A stretch of DNA of 64,000 bases, from the NCBI RefSeq assembly GCF_014842875.1, contig NZ_JACYXZ010000003.1:678723-742722 (forward strand). Reading direction: 5' to 3'. Shown here piece after piece: positions 18,113-26,372 of the stretch. The notes beneath the pieces were generated by a model. It was not told the origin of the DNA and made no database searches. It saw only the letters and a list, made by a program, of their open reading frames with translations. The stretch is from Nocardioides donggukensis (GTDB lineage Bacteria > Actinomycetota > Actinomycetes > Propionibacteriales > Nocardioidaceae). Position 1 is the stretch's first letter. Each line of letters begins with the position of its first letter. Position numbers and translations under genes: made by a program.

Positions 18113-19464
18113 CGGGCTGCTCCGTTCAGGGTCTCCGCACGGCGCGGGACCGCGGTCGGGTCGAGGAAGACGTGCTCCAGGGAGGCGAGGGCGGCGCCGC
18201 GCACGGCGGCCGTGGGACCCAGCGTGGAGACCACCACGGCGGTCTCGCCCAGCCGAGACGCCAGGACGCCCGCCGCCAGCTGCTCCTCCACCGCGGGGCG
18301 CAGCCACTGGCCGAGTGCCGCGAAGTAGCCGCCGAGCACCACCACACCCGGGTCGAGCGCGTTGACGAGGACCGCGGCGCCCGTGCCCAGCCAGGAGCCG
18401 ATCTCGTGCAGGGCGGCGAGCGTCCGGGTGTCGCCGCGCCGGGCCCGCTCCGCGAGTCCGGCGAGCCGGTCCTCCAGCGTGAGGGCCGGGTCGCGGACCG
18501 GGTCGTCGGGGTCCGTGGCGGCCTCCAGGAGGGCCCGGAGCCCGACGACCGTCTCCCAGCAGCCCACCCGGCCGCAGGCGCACGGCCGGCCCTGCGGATC
18601 GACGATCATGTGGCCGAACTCGCCGGCGAAGCCGTGGCGGCCGCGCCGCAGCCGCCCGTCGGCGACGACGCCCCCGCCGACGCCCACTTCGCCGAACACG
18701 ACCAGCATGTCGCTCCGGTCCGGGTCGGCGGGGTCGATCTCGGCGGAGGCGGCGAGGTTGGCCTCGTTGTCCACGCTCAGGGGGGCCGGCGCGGACGTGA
18801 GGCGGTCACGCAGCCCTTGGGCGACCGGCAGGTCGCGCCACCCCAGGTTCGGCGCCAGCGTGACCACCTCGTGGGCGGCGTCCACGAGGCCCGCGACGCC
18901 CACGGTCACACCGGCCACGTGGCGGCCCTGTCCCACGGTGAGCTCGGCCAGGGTGTCGCGCAGGATCGCGGCCAGCTCGTCGAGCACCTCGTCCGGCGTG
19001 AGCCGGCGGGTGGCCAGGCCGACCCGCCGCTCGGCCACGACGTCGCCGCCGAGGTCGACCGCCAGCGCGGACACGTGGTCGACGTTCACCTCCGCGCCCA
19101 GACCGCACACGAGACCCGCGTCCAGCTCGACGGTGGTGCCGGGCCGCCCGACCGCTCCGCGCTGCCGCGCGCCCGGGCACACCAGCCCTCGGGCCTCCAG
19201 CTCGCCGACGAGGCCGGAGGCCACGGCGCGGGTCAGGCCGAGGTCCGCGGCCAGCTGCGCGCGGGAGCGCCCTCCCTCGTCACGCAGGCTGCGCAGGACC
19301 AGGCCCAGGTGCGCCCGGCGCAGGGCGGCCTGGTCGGTGCCGGTGGTGACCCGGACGAAGGGGGCGTCGGCGTCGCGCAACGGTCTCTCCCTCTCCGGCT
19401 CGGACCCGGCGGACCCCCGGTCGACGGGAGTGACCGCGGTCACGGGTTTGTCTGGCTGAGACAC
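18109..19464 (-). CDS. ROK-family transcriptional regulator of the sugar ABC/ebo block
   Basis: A 451-residue (or shorter) ROK repressor: a winged helix-turn-helix at about residues 48-100 (LRRAHLGLVLRSLRDEG, SRAQLAADLGLTRAVASGLV) joined to a sugar-kinase-like domain with the CACGRVGCWE zinc motif. It heads the long minus-strand block and probably senses the imported sugar. The GTG at 19464 has no ribosome binding site and lies in an inverted repeat; a TTG at 19380 has a good GGAGAGGGAGAG site and gives MRDADAPFVRVTTG, closer to usual ROK N-termini, so the true start may be 19380. Confidence 0.87.
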   Translation of the reverse strand: MSQPDKPVTAVTPVDRGSAGSEPERERPLRDADAPFVRVTTGTDQAALRRAHLGLVLRSLRDEGGRSRAQLAADLGLTRAVASGLVGELEARGLVCPGARQRGAVGRPGTTVELDAGLVCGLGAEVNVDHVSALAVDLGGDVVAERRVGLATRRLTPDEVLDELAAILRDTLAELTVGQGRHVAGVTVGVAGLVDAAHEVVTLAPNLGWRDLPVAQGLRDRLTSAPAPLSVDNEANLAASAEIDPADPDRSDMLVVFGEVGVGGGVVADGRLRRGRHGFAGEFGHMIVDPQGRPCACGRVGCWETVVGLRALLEAATDPDDPVRDPALTLEDRLAGLAERARRGDTRTLAALHEIGSWLGTGAAVLVNALDPGVVVLGGYFAALGQWLRPAVEEQLAAGVLASRLGETAVVVSTLGPTAAVRGAALASLEHVFLDPTAVPRRAETLNGAAR

Positions 19465-19468
19465 AAAC
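19446..19468. promoter_or_regulatory. Inverted repeat at the ROK leader, possible operator
   Basis: GTTTGTCT (19446-19453) and AGACACAAAC (19459-19468) form an imperfect inverted repeat that includes the GTG codon at 19464. It lies downstream of the predicted promoter and could be an autoregulatory ROK site. Confidence 0.4.
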
Positions 19469-19522
19469 TAAGGGCGGAATGACCGCTTTCACAACCCTTT
19501 GACGGCAATTCGTGCAAACTTC

Positions 19523-19551
19523 ATATCTGACTTTGCAAAGTTATTGGACAA
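19523..19551 (-). promoter_or_regulatory. Promoter of the ROK-ABC-ebo block with palindromic operator in the spacer
   Basis: On the minus strand TTGTCC (19546-19551) and AGATAT (19523-19528) are separated by 17 bp. The spacer contains a perfect 12-bp palindrome ACTTTGCAAAGT (19530-19541), where a bound repressor would block RNA polymerase. The surrounding 100 bp is unusually AT-rich for this genome. Confidence 0.6.
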
Positions 19552-19568
19552 AGATCCAGGCATAGTGA

Positions 19569-19601
19569 AGGGGCGCCCGGGTTTCGACCCCGGACGCCCC
19601 T
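19569..19601. terminator. Hairpin terminator downstream of the sugar dehydrogenase gene
   Basis: AGGGGCGCCCGGG (19569-19581) and CCCCGGACGCCCCT (19588-19601) form a long GC stem with a short TTTCGA-type loop and one mismatch. It lies 25 bp beyond the stop of the minus-strand dehydrogenase gene. Confidence 0.65.
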
Positions 19602-19625
19602 CCGTGCTCCTGAGCGACGCCGACC

Positions 19626-21749
19626 TCAGTTCGGCTCGAGCACCACCGTGTCGCTGCCGGTCTGCGGCGGGACGCCGCCCTCGCCGGGATCGGTGTACTC
19701 GGCGACGAACACGGCGCTGAGGCTGTCCGCGTCCGGGTCGTGGCCACCGGGCACGGTGGTCGTGATCGTCCCGGTGCAGCCGGTGGCCGTGGTCTGCGGG
19801 TGACCGTGCTGGTCATGGCCGAGCACGTAGGTCACCGTGACCTGGTCGCAGTCGACCGGCTGGTCGTCCTCGACCGCCACCTCGTAGGCGACGGTGTCAC
19901 CGAACTGGAACGGCTGCCCGGCGACCGGGCTCACCAGCGTGACGACCGGGGCCTGCGCCCCCACCAGGACGTCCACGTCCGCGGAGGCACTCCGGCCGCG
20001 GTGGCGGCCGCCGACGTCCGTGACGGTGAGGGTGGCGCGGAACGTGCCGGCCTCCTCGTAGGTCCACGACGGGTTCTCCTCCGAGCTGTCGAACGTCCCG
20101 TCGCCGTCGAAGTCCCAGCGGTAGCGCAGCCGGTCCCCCTCGGGGTCACTGGTCCCCTCACTCGAGAAGTCCACCGTCAGCGGCGGCCTCCCGGACGTGG
20201 GGTCGGCCGAGATCACCGGCTCCGGGCTGCGGTTGCCGGTGCCCACGAAGTCGATCCTGGCCAGCTGGGCGTCCGGATTCTCGGCGAAGAACCCGTCGCC
20301 GTACTCGAGGACGTAGAGCGCACCGTCGGGGCCGAACTCCATGTCCATCGGGTTGTCGGTCACCAGGCTGTCCACCACCGCCTCGATCGAGGCCAGCTCG
20401 TTGTCGGCGTCGAGCCGCATGCCCTTCACGTAGTCGCGGGTCCACTCGTAGAACAGCGGCATCCCGTCGAAGTACTCGGGCCAGGCGACCGGGTGCCGGC
20501 CGCGGGTGGCGCGGGCGTCGAAGTCGTACGCCGGGCCGGCCATCGGGCCGATCCCGCCGGTCTCGAGCTCGGGGAACTCCGCACTCAGGCCGTAGGTGTA
20601 CCAGACGTCGGGCTGGGCCACCGGCGGCAGCTCGCGCAGTCCGGTGTTGTGCGGCGACTCGTTGACCGGCGCCGCGCAGTCGAACGGCTCACCCGAGGTG
20701 CCGGTGGCGAAGTCGTAGTCGACGTACGGCTTCTCGGCCGTGGCGCAGTAGGGCCAGCCGTAGTTCGACGGCTCCTCCACGACCGTCCACTTGCCCTGAC
20801 CGGCCGGGCCCCGCTGCGGGTTGTCGTTGCGGGCGTCCGGGGAGTAGTCGGCGACGAACAGCGCGTCGCTCCGCTGGTCCAGCTCGATGCGGAACGGGTT
20901 GCGCAGACCCATCACGTAGATCTCGGGGCGGGTCCGCGCGGTGCCGGGCTCGAAGAGGTTGCCGTCCGGGATCGTGTAGCCGCCGCCCTGCTTCGGGGTG
21001 ATCCGCAGGATCTTGCCGCGCAGGTCGTTGGTGTTCGCCGAGCTGCGCTGGGCGTCGAACGCCGGGTTGCGGTCCGGGCGCTCGTCGATCGGCGTGTAGC
21101 CGGCCGAGGAGAACGGGTTGGTGTCGTCCCCCGTTGAGAGCAGCAGGTTGCCGTCGGAGTCGAACACGATGTCTCCGCCGACGTGGCAGCAGATCCCGCG
21201 GTCGACGGGTACGTCGAGGATCTGCTGCTCGGAGCCGACGTCGATCGAGCCGTCGGTGTACTGGAACCGCGAGAGCCGGATCACGCCCTCGAAGGGGGCG
21301 AAGTCCTCCGGCGTCCCGGTCGTGGGCGCATCGCCCTCGTTGGTGCCCGGGGTCGTCGGGTCGTCGACCGGGGTGTCCTGGGGCGGCGAGTAGTAGAGGT
21401 AGACCCAGCGGTTCTTCTTGCCGTCGAAGCCGGGGTCCAGGGCGATGCTCTGCAACCCCTCCTCGTCGTGGCGGTAGACGTCGATGGTGCCGACCTTGCG
21501 GTTGACGCCGGTGTCGGCCTCGTTGAGCCAGATGTCGCCGACCCTGGTGGTGTGGAGCACGTCGCTGTTGGGCAGCACGGCGAGGTCCATCGGCTCGCCG
21601 GGTCGGTCGTTGAGGGTGATCTTCTGGAAGGCACTGTCCGGGGGAGCGTCGTCCGGGGCCGGGGCGGCCGTTCCGGGTGACGCGGCGGGCAGCGCGAAGA
21701 GGCCCGAGACCAGTGTGGCCGCGGCGCCCCCGAGGGCGAGTCTGCGCAC
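19626..21749 (-). CDS. Secreted PQQ-type glucose/sorbosone dehydrogenase with PKD domain
   Basis: A 707-residue secreted protein. A signal peptide (1 to about 29) leads into a beta-propeller of the glucose/sorbosone dehydrogenase family: GEPMDLAVLPNSDVL, GLQSIALDPGF, CCHVGGDIVFDSDGNLLLSTGDD, YVMGLRNPFRIELD and NYGWPYC are typical. From about residue 530 a PKD domain follows (PLTVDFSSEGTSDPEGD, YRWDFDGDG), then an Ig-like C-terminal segment. The family oxidises sugars using PQQ or an unknown acceptor. The GTG start follows AGGAGAAGGATC. With the ThuA-like protein at 11084-11896 it forms a pair often found together. Confidence 0.88.
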   Translation of the reverse strand: MRRLALGGAAATLVSGLFALPAASPGTAAPAPDDAPPDSAFQKITLNDRPGEPMDLAVLPNSDVLHTTRVGDIWLNEADTGVNRKVGTIDVYRHDEEGLQSIALDPGFDGKKNRWVYLYYSPPQDTPVDDPTTPGTNEGDAPTTGTPEDFAPFEGVIRLSRFQYTDGSIDVGSEQQILDVPVDRGICCHVGGDIVFDSDGNLLLSTGDDTNPFSSAGYTPIDERPDRNPAFDAQRSSANTNDLRGKILRITPKQGGGYTIPDGNLFEPGTARTRPEIYVMGLRNPFRIELDQRSDALFVADYSPDARNDNPQRGPAGQGKWTVVEEPSNYGWPYCATAEKPYVDYDFATGTSGEPFDCAAPVNESPHNTGLRELPPVAQPDVWYTYGLSAEFPELETGGIGPMAGPAYDFDARATRGRHPVAWPEYFDGMPLFYEWTRDYVKGMRLDADNELASIEAVVDSLVTDNPMDMEFGPDGALYVLEYGDGFFAENPDAQLARIDFVGTGNRSPEPVISADPTSGRPPLTVDFSSEGTSDPEGDRLRYRWDFDGDGTFDSSEENPSWTYEEAGTFRATLTVTDVGGRHRGRSASADVDVLVGAQAPVVTLVSPVAGQPFQFGDTVAYEVAVEDDQPVDCDQVTVTYVLGHDQHGHPQTTATGCTGTITTTVPGGHDPDADSLSAVFVAEYTDPGEGGVPPQTGSDTVVLEPN

Positions 21750-21796
21750 GATCCTTCTCCTGATTCCCTCGCCTCACGGGAGAGGCGAGACAGTTC

Positions 21797-21829
21797 GTGA
21801 CGCTAGTCACAGGCCGCGTAAACCGTCAA
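21797..21829 (-). promoter_or_regulatory. Promoter and operator-like repeat of the sugar dehydrogenase gene
   Basis: TTGACG (21824-21829) and TAGCGT (21800-21805) on the minus strand are 18 bp apart. The inverted repeat GTGAC-GCTA-GTCAC (21797-21810) overlaps the -10 box and may be a repressor site, perhaps for one of the two ROK proteins. Confidence 0.55.
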
Positions 21830-21935
21830 GGAATCTGCGTTCTTTCGCAAGTTGATTTCAGAAGTCGAGACGCGTGGGGGCAGGGTCCCTCGACGTACAA
21901 CTGCCGGGCCAGGCATCGGGCGCCCGCCACCGGCG

Positions 21936-23144
21936 TCAGGTCAGGTCGCCACCGAGGGGCGCGTAGACCGACGAGGAGATGAGCCGCGCGGCCCCGACGA
22001 CGCCGCCCTCGTCCCCGAGCTCGCTCAGCACGATCGGCAGGTTGCCGGTGGCCAGCGGGAGGGAGCGGCGGTAGGTCACCCCCCGGATCTCGGCCAGCAG
22101 GGCGTGCCCGAGGCCCGTGACCCGGCCGCCGATGACGATGAGCCCGGGGTTGAAGAAGGACACCAGGCTGGCGAGCACCTGGCCGATCCGGTGGCCGCTG
22201 TCCCGGATCAGCTGCACCGCCTGGGCATCGCCGCGGGACACCGCCACCCCGATGTCGGCCGCGGTCAGCTGCCCTCCGGCCTCCAGCAGCTCGGCCAGCA
22301 CCGGCGAGCGCCCCGCCCGGGCGGCGGCGGTCGCGTCGCGGGCCAGGGCGGCACCACCGGCGAACGCCTCGAGGCAGCCGGTGTTGCCGCACGCGCAGGT
22401 CGGGCCGAAGTCCTGGACCCGGATGTGGCCGATGTCCCCGGCGCACCCGTCGACGCCGCGGTAGAGCTCGCCGTCGACGACGATGCCGCACCCGATCCCG
22501 GTGCCGAGCTTGACGTACAGGAAGTCCCGGGCGGTGCGGGCCACCCCGGCGTGCTGCTCGCCGATCGCGAGCACGTTCACGTCGTTGTCGAGCACGGCCG
22601 GGCAGCCGAGCTCCCGCGAGACCGCGTCGCGGACCGGGTAGCCGTCCCAGCCGGGCATGATCGGGGGCGACACGGAGACGCCGCGGTGGAAGTCCACCGG
22701 CCCGGGCACGCCGATGCCCGCGCCCAGCGGGCGCTCGACGCCGAGCTCCTCGAGCAGGGCGTGTACCTCCTCGAGCGCGATGGCCAGCACCACCTCGGGT
22801 CCCTGACGGATGTCGCAGTCACGGTGCCGGGTGGCGAGCACCGCCAGCCGGCCGTCGGTCACGCCGACGGACAGCCCGGTCGCGCCGATCGAGATGCCGA
22901 CGAAGCGGATGTCGGGCGCGAGGTCGACCAGGGTCGATCGCCGCCCACCCCGGGAGGCCGCGGGTCCGACCTCCTGGGCGAGGCCCAGCTCGGCCAGTCG
23001 GGTCACCTCGGCGGCGATCGTGGTCCGCGAGACGTTCAGCCGATCGGCCAGCTGGACCCGGGACATGGGGCCGTCGTCACGGAGCTGGGCGAGCAGCCGG
23101 GCCTGCATGGGGCTCTCGGCCCGGCCGGCGAGGGAGTGCAGCAC
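21936..23144 (-). CDS. ROK-family transcriptional regulator
   Basis: A 402-residue ROK protein with an N-terminal winged helix-turn-helix (LLAQLRDDGPMSRVQLADRLNVSRTTIAAEV, about residues 17-47) and a kinase-like domain: GIGVPGPVD, LDNDVNVLAIGE, LGTGIGCGIVVDG and zinc motif CACGNTGCLE. It probably represses sugar genes; the dehydrogenase gene directly downstream is the nearest candidate. The GTG at 23144 (MLHSLAGRAES) is the chosen start. About 30% similarity by eye to the ROK at 18109-19464 is limited to family motifs. Confidence 0.88.
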   Translation of the reverse strand: MLHSLAGRAESPMQARLLAQLRDDGPMSRVQLADRLNVSRTTIAAEVTRLAELGLAQEVGPAASRGGRRSTLVDLAPDIRFVGISIGATGLSVGVTDGRLAVLATRHRDCDIRQGPEVVLAIALEEVHALLEELGVERPLGAGIGVPGPVDFHRGVSVSPPIMPGWDGYPVRDAVSRELGCPAVLDNDVNVLAIGEQHAGVARTARDFLYVKLGTGIGCGIVVDGELYRGVDGCAGDIGHIRVQDFGPTCACGNTGCLEAFAGGAALARDATAAARAGRSPVLAELLEAGGQLTAADIGVAVSRGDAQAVQLIRDSGHRIGQVLASLVSFFNPGLIVIGGRVTGLGHALLAEIRGVTYRRSLPLATGNLPIVLSELGDEGGVVGAARLISSSVYAPLGGDLT

Positions 23145-23210
23145 GGGGCGATCCTCGCACGGCGACGAGCGGAAGTCCTCCGCTCTCCCGCCGGCGCCGG
23201 TCCGGACGGC

Positions 23211-24689
23211 TCAGAGCGCGTAGGCGGCGAGCTCCCCGGCCAGGTCCTCGTGGGCGCGACCGGTGACCCGGGTGCCGTCGGCGGTGTGCTCGAGCGACTC
23301 GATCTCACCCTTCTGGTGCAGCCGGTTGATGAGGTCGCCCCGCTCGTAGGGCAACAGCACCTCGAACGAGACCTCCGGCCGGGGCAGCTCGGACTCCACG
23401 GTCGCCAGCGCCTCGGCGATCCCCTCGCCGGTCCGCGCGCTCACGACCACCGAGTGCGGCTCCCGCTGCCGCAGCCGCGCGAGCACCATCGGGTCGGCGG
23501 CGTCGGCCTTGTTGATGACGACCAGCTCCGGGACCTTGTCGGCCTCGATCTCGGCCAGCACCTCGCGGACCGCGGCGATCTGGCCCTCGGGGTCGCTGTG
23601 CGAGCCGTCGACGACGTGCAGGATCAGGTCCGCGTCGGCCACCTCCTCCAGCGTCGAGCGGAACGCCTCGACCAGCTGGTGCGGCAGGTGCCGGACGAAG
23701 CCGACCGTGTCGCTCATCGTGTAGACCCGGCCGTCGGCGGTCGTCGTACGGCGGGTGGTGGGGTCCAGCGTCGCGAACAGCGAGTCCTCGACGAGGACGC
23801 CGGCGTCGGTGAGCCGGTTCAGCAGGGAGGACTTGCCCGCGTTGGTGTAGCCGGCGATCGCCACGCTCGGGATCGCGTTGCGCCGGCGCTCGGCGCGCTT
23901 GGTCTCGCGGGTGCCGACCATGTGCTTGAGGTCGCGGCGCAGCTTGGCGATCTTGTCGTTGATCCGGCGCCGGTCGGTCTCGATCTTGGTCTCACCGGGG
24001 CCGCGGCCGCCGATGCCGCCGCCGTCCGCGCCGACCCGGCCACCGGCCTGGCGGGACAGGTTGCCGCCCCAGCCGCGGAGCCGCTGCTTCATGTACTGCA
24101 GCTGCGCCAGCTCGACCTGCGCCTGGCCCTCCTTGGACTTCGCGTGCTGGGCGAAGATGTCGAGGATCAGCGCGGTCCGGTCGACCGCCTTGACCTTGAG
24201 CTTGTCCTCGAGGTTGCGCAGCTGGCTGGGGGCCAGCTCGCCGTCGAGGATCACCGTGTCGGCGCCCGTGGCGTCGACGATCTCCTTGATGCCGTCGACC
24301 TTGCCGCGACCGACGTACGTCGCGGGGTCGGGCTTCTGGCGACGCTGGTAGACCGCCTCGAGCACCTCGGAGCCGGCCGTCTCGGCCAGCAGGGCCAGCT
24401 CGGCCATCGAGTTCTCCGCGTCGGCCACGGTGCCCTCGGTCCACACGCCCACCAGCACGACCCGCTCGAGGCGGAGCTGGCGGTACTCGACCTCGGTGAT
24501 GTCCTCGAGCTCGGTGCGCAGACCGACCACGCGACGCAGCGCGTGCCGCTCGGCAAGGTCCTGGTCGCCGGTCGAGGGGGCCTCGGGGTCGGGCTCGTCG
24601 GCGTAGCCGGAGGTGAAGGCGTCCTCGTCGTCCCAGCCCGTGGTCGCCTCGAGCTCGGCGTCGAGGTTGAAGTCAGGTGCGTTCGTCAT
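23211..24689 (-). CDS. hflX: GTPase HflX
   Basis: A 492-residue HflX GTPase, which binds the large ribosomal subunit and can split stalled 70S ribosomes. An acidic N-terminal tail (about 50 residues) precedes the HflX domain with ATYVGRGKVDGI, ELAPSQLRNLE and the glycine-rich GGRGPGETKIE. The G domain (about 275-440) has GYTNAGKSSLLN, DTVGFVRHLPHQLV and NKAD. A possible -10 box TACTCT lies 9 bp before the ATG. The GCCGCAATTGCGGC element lies just upstream. Confidence 0.95.
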   Translation of the reverse strand: MTNAPDFNLDAELEATTGWDDEDAFTSGYADEPDPEAPSTGDQDLAERHALRRVVGLRTELEDITEVEYRQLRLERVVLVGVWTEGTVADAENSMAELALLAETAGSEVLEAVYQRRQKPDPATYVGRGKVDGIKEIVDATGADTVILDGELAPSQLRNLEDKLKVKAVDRTALILDIFAQHAKSKEGQAQVELAQLQYMKQRLRGWGGNLSRQAGGRVGADGGGIGGRGPGETKIETDRRRINDKIAKLRRDLKHMVGTRETKRAERRRNAIPSVAIAGYTNAGKSSLLNRLTDAGVLVEDSLFATLDPTTRRTTTADGRVYTMSDTVGFVRHLPHQLVEAFRSTLEEVADADLILHVVDGSHSDPEGQIAAVREVLAEIEADKVPELVVINKADAADPMVLARLRQREPHSVVVSARTGEGIAEALATVESELPRPEVSFEVLLPYERGDLINRLHQKGEIESLEHTADGTRVTGRAHEDLAGELAAYAL

Positions 24690-24698
24690 ATGCCCACC

Positions 24699-24704
24699 AG
24701 AGTA
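24699..24704 (-). promoter_or_regulatory. Putative -10 box of hflX (leaderless-type)
   Basis: TACTCT ends 9 bp before the hflX ATG, which implies a transcript with almost no 5' leader. Confidence 0.4.
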
Positions 24705-24750
24705 GTTCGCGGGGTCGAGGGACGCGACGGCTTATCCGGTCCGCCCAACA

Positions 24751-24816
24751 GCCGCAATTGCGGCCGTTTGACATGGTTTTCCGGCGAAACACTGTCAAAG
24801 GGCCGCAATTGCGGCC
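24751..24816. repeat. Palindromic intergenic element with paired GCCGCAATTGCGGC boxes, copy 2
   Basis: GCCGCAATTGCGGC (24751-24764) and GGCCGCAATTGCGGCC (24801-24816) have AATT centres 51 bp apart, exactly as in the copy at 1110-1187. Between them TTTGACA and TGTCAAA are inverted around a GTTTTCCGGCGAAAC hairpin. It lies between hflX and the end of dapF. Confidence 0.8.
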
Positions 24817-24851
24817 GTTCGGCGCCTCGTCGGACGGCCGGACCAGGGCCG

Positions 24852-25703
24852 TCAGAGCGTGCTGGTCCCCCGCGCGACCAGCACCGCCGGGCCGGTCAGC
24901 AGGGTCCGGTCGCCGGCGGTCCAGGTGACCGTGAGCCGCCCACCGGGCACGTCGACGGTGTAGGCGAGGTCCTGTCCCGGCGGCCCCGCGTCACCGCCGG
25001 CCTCCCCGTCCGCGACGGCGGCCGCGACCATCACCGCGCAGGCGCCGGTGCCGCAGGAGCGGGTCTCCCCCGAGCCTCGCTCGTGCACCCGGAACGCGAC
25101 GTGCCGCGCGCCGCGGCGGACGACGAACTCGACGTTGACGCCGTGCGGGTACGTCGCGCGGTCGTGCTCCGGCGGCTCCAGCAGCGACCCGGCGTCGTCG
25201 AGGGAGCCGACGAACGCCACGGCGTGCGGGTTCCCCATGTCGACGTGCGTCGCCTTCCAGGCCCGCTCCCCGACCGCGACCTCGGAGTCGCCGAGCAGCC
25301 GCGGGCTCCCCATGTCGACGGTCATCGTGCCGTCCGCCTCGAAGACCACGGTCTTGACGCCGTCCCGGGTCCCCAGCGGCAGCGGCTCGGCGGGGTCGAC
25401 CAGGCCCTCGTCGGCCAGGTGCCGCGCCAGCACCCGCACCCCGTTGCCGCACATCTCCGAGACCGACCCGTCGGCGTTGCGGTAGTCCATGAACCACTCG
25501 GTGCCGGCGGCGGCGTCGGCCAGTGCCGCCGTCCGGATCACCCGGATCACGCCGTCGCCACCGATCCCGGCCCGCCGGTCGCACAGCGCCGCCACCCGCG
25601 CCGCCGGCAGGTCGCCGTGCACGGAGCCGTCGTGGTCGGGCAGCAGCACGAAGTCGTTCTCGGTGCCGTGGCCCTTCACGAAGGGGTACGCCGGGGTGGT
25701 CAC
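24852..25703 (-). CDS. dapF: Diaminopimelate epimerase
   Basis: A 283-residue DapF, converting LL- to meso-diaminopimelate for lysine and peptidoglycan synthesis in the cytoplasm. The two catalytic cysteines are seen in SEMCGNGVRVLARH and RSCGTGACAVMVAA. Other conserved parts are KGHGTENDFVLL, DRRAGIGGDGVI and MGNPHAV. The GTG start at 25703 is preceded at 6 bp by TAGGCT, so the message is probably leaderless. Confidence 0.96.
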   Translation of the reverse strand: MTTPAYPFVKGHGTENDFVLLPDHDGSVHGDLPAARVAALCDRRAGIGGDGVIRVIRTAALADAAAGTEWFMDYRNADGSVSEMCGNGVRVLARHLADEGLVDPAEPLPLGTRDGVKTVVFEADGTMTVDMGSPRLLGDSEVAVGERAWKATHVDMGNPHAVAFVGSLDDAGSLLEPPEHDRATYPHGVNVEFVVRRGARHVAFRVHERGSGETRSCGTGACAVMVAAAVADGEAGGDAGPPGQDLAYTVDVPGGRLTVTWTAGDRTLLTGPAVLVARGTSTL

Positions 25704-25709
25704 CGTCCC

Positions 25710-25715
25710 AGCCTA
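25710..25715 (-). promoter_or_regulatory. Putative -10 box of dapF (leaderless)
   Basis: TAGGCT lies 6 bp before the GTG start and overlaps the stop codon of the upstream RibD-like gene. Confidence 0.5.
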
Positions 25716-26261
25716 GGTGGCACGCGGGCCGACGACCGCATAGCGGGCGCAGACGAAGGCGCGGTTCTGCGCCAGCTCGACCAGCCGGAGGTCGAAGGGT
25801 CGCGGCAGCAGCGGCCGTCCCGCGCCGAGCGTGACCGGCGCGATCGAGAGCATCAGCTCGTCGAGCAGACCCGCCTCGGCGAACTGCGCGGCCAGGTCTC
25901 CCCCGCCGCACACCCAGATGTCCTTGCCGCCGGCCGCCTCGGTCATCTCCGCGTGGATCGGCGTCACGTCCCCCTGGACGAACCTGATGTCGGCGCCGTC
26001 CATGCCCTCGAGCTCGGCGTGGGTGACCACCCAGGTCGGCACGGTGTAGCCCCAGCCCTCGCCGCTGGAGCGCAGGTGCTCGCGGACCCACTCGTAGGTC
26101 GTGCGCCCCATGACGATCGCCCCGACGCCGGCGCTGAACTCGTCGTAGTTCATCGGCCCCCCGGCGTCGATGTCCTGGACGAACAGCCAGTCGAGCGAGT
26201 CCTGCTCGTCCGCCAGGTACCCGTCCAGCGTCGTCGCCGTGTAGAAGATCGTCCGCGTCAT
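25713..26261 (-). CDS. Dihydrofolate-reductase-like (RibD C-terminal domain) protein
   Basis: A 182-residue member of the RibD C-terminal/dihydrofolate-reductase-like family of NADPH-dependent reductases. It begins RTIFYTATTLDGYLA, then has AIVMGRTTYEWV, WVVTH, IWVCGGGDLAAQFAEAGLLDELMLSIAP and GAGRPLL, all standard for the family. The substrate is unknown; these proteins are common in actinobacteria and are not part of riboflavin synthesis. The start ATG at 26261 fits the family N-terminus; a longer frame exists upstream. Confidence 0.85.
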   Translation of the reverse strand: MTRTIFYTATTLDGYLADEQDSLDWLFVQDIDAGGPMNYDEFSAGVGAIVMGRTTYEWVREHLRSSGEGWGYTVPTWVVTHAELEGMDGADIRFVQGDVTPIHAEMTEAAGGKDIWVCGGGDLAAQFAEAGLLDELMLSIAPVTLGAGRPLLPRPFDLRLVELAQNRAFVCARYAVVGPRAT

Positions 26262-26313
26262 CGCCCTCACTCCAGCCCGGATCTCGGTGCCTCGCCGCTT
26301 CCCCTTCCTCGAT

Positions 26314-26372
26314 GGTCCCTGACGTTCGGCACCCCGAACAGCCCCGCCGAGGGGCACAGACGTCCGGGACTA
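26314..26372. repeat. Nested-hairpin intergenic element overlapping the miaA stop, copy 1
   Basis: Outer arms GTCCC (26315-26319) and GGGAC (26366-26370) flank matched ACGT tetramers and an inner hairpin GCCCC-GCCGA-GGGGC (26341-26355). The string CGTCCGGGACTATCC contains the miaA stop codon (TAG on the minus strand). A related element lies at 36388-36445 in the same position relative to the ABC-F stop. Confidence 0.6.

Noticed and set aside
19569..19601. Possible tRNA T-arm (GGGTTTCGACCCCGG)
   Set aside because: No acceptor stem, D-arm or anticodon arm surrounds it; it is a simple hairpin consistent with a terminator.
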